From contig NC_089282.1 of assembly GCF_963678975.1 (NCBI RefSeq), positions 1,426,001 through 1,490,000 on the forward strand: DNA of 64,000 nt, written 5' to 3'. Numbering within the stretch: the stretch's first letter is position 1; every line of letters begins with the position of its first letter. A program made the translations under genes and the position numbers. The notes beneath the pieces are model-generated. The model was given only the letters and a program-made list of their open reading frames with translations, did not search any database and had not been told where the DNA came from. This DNA comes from Dysidea avara. Its lineage: Eukaryota > Porifera > Demospongiae > Dictyoceratida > Dysideidae. Shown one piece after another: positions 59,201 to 64,000 of the stretch.

Positions 59201-59403
59201 AATGATATTGTTACTATCCACTGCAGGATTCAGATGAGTCGGAACAGGATTATGATCCTGATGGAGAGGCTGCTGATGAGGAAGAAGATGAGCCGTCAGA
59301 TGATGAGGATCCTGAAGATGATGAACATGGCCAGTCATCGTCGGGGATAAAGAAGCGTCGATTGATGCCCCCACAAGAAGAAGACGAGTCCAGCAGTGAC
59401 TGA
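53251..59403 (+). CDS. ANP32: ANP32 acidic nuclear phosphoprotein, 6 exons
   Basis: Exons: 53251-53298, 53351-53494, 53558-53677, 54004-54181, 56721-56782 and 59227-59403, joining to 242 codons plus stop, close to vertebrate ANP32A/B. ANP32 proteins are histone chaperones and phosphatase inhibitors in nucleus and cytoplasm. Seen in order: the N-terminal cap, leucine-rich repeats ([62 protein letters not shown]), the capping motif [17 protein letters not shown], then a Glu/Asp-rich tail with [10 protein letters not shown]. It ends in a basic patch ([10 protein letters not shown]) and an acidic end. The first two introns are 52 and 63 bp, while introns 4 and 5 exceed 2.4 kb. Confidence 0.94.
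54182..56720. other. ANP32 intron 4
   Basis: No coding exon is seen. A TA-flanked MITE lies at 56081-56298 (separate entry). The rest is AT-rich with no recognised element. Confidence 0.45.
56081..56298. mobile_element. TA-flanked MITE with CCGTATAGAG ends
   Basis: The left end is CCGTATAGAGGGAAAC and the right end is GTTTCTCTCTATACAG, with TA on both sides (56079-56080 and 56299-56300), as in Tc1/mariner-type insertions. The interior is built of mirrored TTTGGCGAA/TTCGCCAAA words. Related segments with (A)CCGTATA-like ends occur at about 52981-53158 and 57199-57342. Confidence 0.7.
56783..59226. other. ANP32 intron 5
   Basis: A 42-bp tandem duplication at 56807-56889 (unit containing AGTCTTTAGTATCCAAAC) lies at the start. 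A MITE-like segment follows at about 57199-57342 (ends TACTGTATGTG and CGTATACGGTA). GGACAC-rich repeats occupy about 58850-59165, with a CAGTGGAACACTTT end near 58836. No coding exon is seen. Confidence 0.5.
58836..59165. repeat. GGACAC-type dispersed repeat
   Basis: It begins with a pogo-like CAGTGGAACACTTT. It continues as loosely tandem words of the type AGGACACCTCACTAAT and CAGGACACTTGTC. Related copies lie at about 30140-30250 and 43490-43645. The boundaries are approximate. Confidence 0.5.
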
Positions 59404-59911
59404 TGATTATTCAGCTCTTGTAGTTGTACCTTTAACTAATGTATGTGTAATATTATGATGATATGGTATAAGTGTGTGATGGGACCTTGTTCATGCCTTG
59501 TTGCTTGCTCTTTGGACTGAAAAAAAAACAACAACATGACCAACCAATTGTAAGAATCAGGTCTTGTTTCCTTCCAGCAAGTATTCAAGCCATACTTAAG
59601 AAGTTGATGGGAGCAACATTTATTTACTACATGTGACTATAGATACTTGCATGTTGCATAGTTTATTTGAGTAGAGTGCTATTACAAGAATGGAAAGTGT
59701 CACATTCCTTCAAGAACTTTAAACTTCCATGGGCTTGATACACTGAAAACAACTGGCTGCTCAATTAAAGTGTTCAGGAGGAGATTCAGTTAGCGTATGT
59801 TCTATTAGAGTAAAACCACTAGCCTTACGTAAATATTCTCACGTGACAATATCCTAACGTATTACGATGCACATCACGTGAATACTTATGGTAACTAGCT
59901 ATTAGTCAAAC
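59404..59911. promoter_or_regulatory. ANP32 3' flank and kinase-Kelch promoter
   Basis: There is no gene. Two perfect TCACGTGA palindromes at 59839-59846 and 59874-59881 lie about 70 and 35 bp before the kinase-Kelch start codon. They are the likeliest regulatory sites. A CTATTAGAGTAA motif copy occurs near 59801-59812. Confidence 0.55.
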
Positions 59912-62381
59912 ATGACTACTGATCTACAGGGACTTGTTTTGAAGGGGGTTACTAAGGTATACAGACAGGAGTTGGGACATGGGTCTTATGGAAGTATTTA
60001 CGCGGTCAAATATTGCGGGACGATCTGTGCTGCCAAAGAGATCATTCTGGTCGAAGGGTTGGGCGAGGTGGAAATACAGCAAACAGTGGAATCGTTCATA
60101 ATGGAGTGCTACCAGTGTAGCACCTTACGTCACCCAAACGTCATACAGTTCCTAGGCATTTATTATCCTTCTGCTACTGCGGGGAGTGTGCAGGAGAGGA
60201 TGCGACTACCTGTAATGGTTATGGAGATGATGGCAGATAGCTTGACCTCACTGGTGGACAAACACGAGAAGATTCCTCTTCATATGAAATATTCAATTGT
60301 CCATGATGTCTCCCTTGGTCTGTGCTACCTTCACAACCATGACCCTCCCATTGTCCATCGAGATCTCTCCCCAAGCAACATCTTATTAACGGCACATCAT
60401 GTGGCGAAGATCAGTGATATTGGATTGGCTAAAGTTTTAATGGCTGATTATAGAATGATAATGGCTGACACCACAGAAATTGTTGACCTCAAGTCCCCAG
60501 AATCTTTAGGCGATGATCCGATTTATGGACCTCCCACGGACGTATTCTCATTTGGTGGAATTCTCCTATACACGTTTAATCAGCTGTGGCCTAGACCCAT
60601 CAGACAGGTACACTTTGACCCCATATTGAAAAAGAAGGTAACTTTATCTGAGGTAGAGCGCCGTCAACAACACCTGGATAAGATGATAGAAGATGGTGAA
60701 ATGTTAATATCTTTAGTGGAGGAGTGTCTGGATGATGATCCTGCTGTGAGGCCACCCATAGTGGCTGTGTGTGAGAAGATTGAAGTAAGCAAGGATGCTG
60801 TTTACATGAAGGAGTCCATACAAGATACTATCACTTTACATCAACAAAGCAAGCAGATGAGAAGTGAAATAGGCAGGTTGAAATCTGAGAATTACCACTT
60901 GAGGCTGGTAAGCATTATTGGTCCCATTACTGACATTTCTATATAAGGTATTGTAATTGCAGTCCTCCACAAGGAGTGTTCCCTTACTTAATGGAGTTAC
61001 TGAACTTAGTGAAGAAACCTTAGGAGATACAGATACATCAAAACTGAGAATAGTAAGTCACTATGTGCTAAGATTAAATCAAGAAAGTTCATAATAAAAA
61101 TATTATTATGAACTCTTGCACTGTGATTTATACTAGCAAACTTTTGCAAAATAAATTGTGCAAAAGTTTTTTTAATAAGCACATTTTATACAGTAGTTAA
61201 AACAGACTGAGGACACATGACAAAACATTAAGGTCTGTAAGTTATTTTGTATAACATAGCTATAGTATATTGGTCCCAATGTGTGCGTACTATGTGGCAA
61301 GCCCACTGTAGTATATTGGTATTTGTAAATGTTATAGTTGCATCTCCTTGGCAATAATCAAATTGTATGCGATTGTACTTAGGAGGCACCACCATTAATA
61401 CCAGCACTGATCACTGGTAGGTATTACATCAAATGGACTCAACTGGCTGATCTTCCTGCTCCAATGTATCGTGCATTTGCTACAGTACAAAACAAGAAAG
61501 TCTACATTGCTGGTGGAACTAGTCCAGTTGACTATGCTATGCATCGAGTATTTGTTTATGACATAAACACAGATCGTTGGGATCAGCTTCCTCCATCAGG
61601 ATACCATCACGGCATCCCTCACATCATTGGTTGCAAGTTAGCTCTCATTGGTGGATGCTTGTCTACTGCTATGCAGAGAACTAATAAAGTTTCAACATTT
61701 GATGAGACAAATCAAACTTGGACATCCTATTACCCTGATCTTCTCTCAGCCAGAAGCACCCCTGGAGTTGTTACTCACCTGGAGAATGTTATCGTAGCTG
61801 GGGGCAGGGCTGGAGATGACACAGCAGTAGCACAAGATGATATTGAAGTTTTTAACTGGATAGAGAACTCTCACTGGAGGAAGGTATCAATTAATCTTCC
61901 AGTGCCGATGTGGTCGTTCACTCCCATCATTGCTGATGATTATTTAGTCATAGTGGGTTACTCTGCAGGGAGTGCTATGAAGCGCTATACAGGATCCTAT
62001 AAAATACCAGTCACCAATATCACGAATGAACCACAGAAAAACAGTAGCAAGTCAAATAAAAAGAAGACAAAATGGACTACAATAACTTCTGCCCCTCACT
62101 GGAGTACAGCTCTAGTTTCCAATTCTTTCCCACTCATGGCGGTTGGAGGACAGAATTACAATGGTACACCAACCTCAGATATTAAGATGTATGATGAGTG
62201 TGATAAATCATGGAGGACCATGGCATCATTATCATCTGCTAGAACTGATGTAGCTGTAGCAGCAGTCAGTGATAATGCTATTATAGCTATTGGAGGATTT
62301 ACTAAAGCAGGGAGTGTAGCTAATGCTCTATCATCCAGTCTGACTACAGTGGAGCTGGGCCAGGTTCAGCTACTACACTAA
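59912..62381 (+). CDS. Protein kinase-Kelch fusion protein, 3 exons
   Basis: Exons 59912-60907, 60963-61052 and 61383-62381, all phase 0, give 694 codons plus stop. Residues about 15-290 form a kinase domain of the TKL/tyrosine-kinase-like type. It has a glycine loop (GHGSYGSIY, 22-30), the ATP-binding lysine (AAKEI, K42), the catalytic loop HRDLSPSN (149-156) and a metal site reading DIG (169-171) instead of DFG. SPES stands for the APE motif, and DVFSFGGILLY follows. A coiled-coil-like segment (about 310-335) links to Kelch repeats from about 375 to the end (KKVYIAGGT, CKLALIGGC, ENVIVAGGR, FPLMAVGGQ, NAIIAIGGF). The key residues for phosphotransfer are present, so it may be active; substrates cannot be inferred. 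I know no vertebrate protein of this architecture. Confidence 0.88.
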
Positions 62382-62989
62382 TACATAATAATATTTTTAT
62401 ACGTGGCTGTTATTATTGGTTGTATACCTGTATCATAGTACTTGTATTATTTTTAATGCTAGCATTGATATAATATGCAAATAATTATGTTGTGAATTTT
62501 TTATATTGAACATTTTAATGTGGATCCACCCAGGAATGGTAGAACAGGTCAACAGTGGGGGGAATACATGATGGAGTTTGAAGGATACAACAGACATCAT
62601 CGTTAACTTAATTGGGGGTCTGGGACATGCCCCAGAAAGAATTCTCAGATTTTATAAGTTCTGAGATCACACGTTTAATTAAGGCTCAAGGCATGATTTG
62701 ACTGCTCTATTACAGTATTTAAATTTAGTGTGAAGGAGGAGGGCAATACCTTCAGATCAGCATCACCATGCACAACTTGAGTGTTGATGATATGCTAGAA
62801 TTATTATAGGTTTTGGCTGGGTAGTGGATTACTGCAACAATATTTATGACTATGAATAAAAATGCACAATAATTACTTGGAAAATGGACTATAGCAAATT
62901 GATACAAAAATCAGGTAAAAAAAATAAAAATCCAATTAAGTGTATAAAAAAATTAAGAATTCAAATTACAAATTATATGGATACATACA
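62382..62989. other. Intergenic region between convergent Kelch genes
   Basis: It holds the 3' flanks of two genes facing each other. It is AT-rich, with GACTGCTCTATTACAGTA near 62699, another relic of the dispersed motif. No further coding sequence was recognised. Confidence 0.45.
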
Positions 62990-63949
62990 TCATCTTTGGA
63001 TATGTAACACTTCAACGTTATCACAGTAACTGTTGTAAGCAGGTGAATCAGCCCCTCCCACTACAAACAACTTCTCATCCAAAGTTTTTACTGCAGCACA
63101 GTTACGTCTGCCAGTTCTTAGAGTGCCAACTTTTTCCCAACGATTTGCTTCAGGAGAGTAAGAATGAACTGAATCGGTTGTGTTAGTGGCTGCTTCATCA
63201 TGTCCGCCAATAGCTAGAAGGTGTTTCCCCAGCAATGCTGCAGCAGAGAAGTTGTAAGGCAAGTTAGCTAGTCTCTTCCACAGTTGTAATAAGCTGTTGA
63301 CAGCACCCATTGCAGCAGTGATCAGTGTTGGTAAGGAGCACGACCATACTGAGTTGCCAGCACCTCCTAACAGGTACAATGTATTTCCAGTCACCACTGC
63401 TTGAACATGGTACATCCTTTCAGGGAGTGATGGAGCTGTGTACCACTTTCGAGACTGCAGGTCAAGAATTTCAACTATAGTTGCTGTGGTCTGTGCTCCT
63501 CCAAGGACAATCAGATAATTCTCAAACACAACAGGAGTGGTAGAGCGTCGAGGAGTGGGCATAGGAGGGAAGGTTTCCTTCCATTTGTTATTTGTTTCAT
63601 CCCAACTATAGATCTTGTCACTGTTGGTAGTGTTCTCTAAACTGCCGCCAACAATTGTTAACTGATCGTTAACTATAGCAAGCGAGAAGAATTTTACCAG
63701 GGTCGATATACACGATGTCTGGTGTGTGTCAGGATGGTAAGTGATCACTTTGTAGAGATCTTGTTTGTGGCTACCAGTAGTACCACCACCGATACAGATC
63801 TTGCCATCATAAAGAACTGCTCCAGATCGGCTCATCTTGACCTGCAGTACTCCATGAAATTGGCAGTCAATACCACCATGAGGACCAACTGCCTCTAATT
63901 CAAATTCTAAACCAGCATTGACGCAATTGAGTAAAGGTGACATAGATTT
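62990..63949 (-). CDS. Kelch-repeat protein, last exon (partial gene)
   Basis: A 319-codon terminal exon on the minus strand that follows an acceptor (tttctgtag, at 63950-63958). Upstream exons lie beyond 64000. It contains about six Kelch blades (GKICIGGGT, DQLTIVGGS, NYLIVLGGA, NTLYLLGGA, KHLLAIGGH, EKLFVVGGA), with the WKE and RKW-type spacing of the fold. The exon matches in size and content the third exon of the kinase-Kelch gene 600 bp away on the other strand. It is therefore probably a paralogue and may also have a kinase domain outside the window; that is inference. Confidence 0.85.
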   Translation of the reverse strand, partial: KSMSPLLNCVNAGLEFELEAVGPHGGIDCQFHGVLQVKMSRSGAVLYDGKICIGGGTTGSHKQDLYKVITYHPDTHQTSCISTLVKFFSLAIVNDQLTIVGGSLENTTNSDKIYSWDETNNKWKETFPPMPTPRRSTTPVVFENYLIVLGGAQTTATIVEILDLQSRKWYTAPSLPERMYHVQAVVTGNTLYLLGGAGNSVWSCSLPTLITAAMGAVNSLLQLWKRLANLPYNFSAAALLGKHLLAIGGHDEAATNTTDSVHSYSPEANRWEKVGTLRTGRRNCAAVKTLDEKLFVVGGADSPAYNSYCDNVEVLHIQR

Positions 63950-64000
63950 CTACAGAATAAAGAGAAACAGAAACTGATAAGGTATATATTATCTAGAAAC

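Overview
The window looks like animal nuclear DNA, most likely from a demosponge. It is AT-rich and repeat-dense, and several introns are only 47-60 bp long. It carries metazoan-type genes (PEAK-family pseudokinase, LEDGF-like PWWP/IBD protein, coronin, ANP32, cysteine dioxygenase) together with a kinase-Kelch fusion. The species call is inference; the gene calls come from motifs and splice-consistent reading frames.

Left part (1-30 kb): there is almost no complete gene here. Eight copies, all on the + strand, of one exon type recur: the last coding exon of a heterotrimeric G-protein alpha subunit (HFTCATDT box, alpha-5 helix, stop). They start at 1732, 3355, 14840, 16576, 22133, 23996, 25648 and 29837. 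Each begins at the same intron phase, and seven of the eight stay open from acceptor position to stop. No exon for the P-loop, switch regions or NKxD box was recognised, so the body of the gene probably lies to the left of the window. The best candidate for an undescribed system is a Galpha gene with an array of alternative 3'-terminal exons that would exchange the receptor-contacting C-terminus. Between the copies lie a 5.8 kb hAT transposon with an intact 676-codon transposase ORF and a nested TIR element, a 5'-truncated LINE, a SINE, several MITEs, foldback sequences, a 27-bp minisatellite and long (GT)n and (CA)n tracts.

Right part (30-64 kb): this is gene-dense and ordinary in organisation. 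In order: LRRC71-like (-, seven exons, a broken LINE in intron 2); a PEAK-type pseudokinase (+), head-to-head with it across about 120 bp; a LEDGF/HDGF-like PWWP-IBD gene (-), tail-to-tail with PEAK; cysteine dioxygenase CDO1 (-); coronin (+), head-to-head with CDO1; ANP32 (+); a kinase-Kelch fusion gene (+); and, convergent with it, the last exon of a second Kelch gene (-) whose 5' part is beyond the window. Exon boundaries were set by hand from GT/AG sites and checked for phase continuity, and every gene listed as complete sums to a whole number of codons.

The palindrome TCACGTGA or a one-base variant sits in three of the gene promoter regions on the right, in a promoter-like GC-rich patch inside the Galpha array, and in two transposable elements. 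A dispersed 19-bp motif (TACTCTAATAGAGCAGTCA and variants) links several unrelated-looking MITEs.
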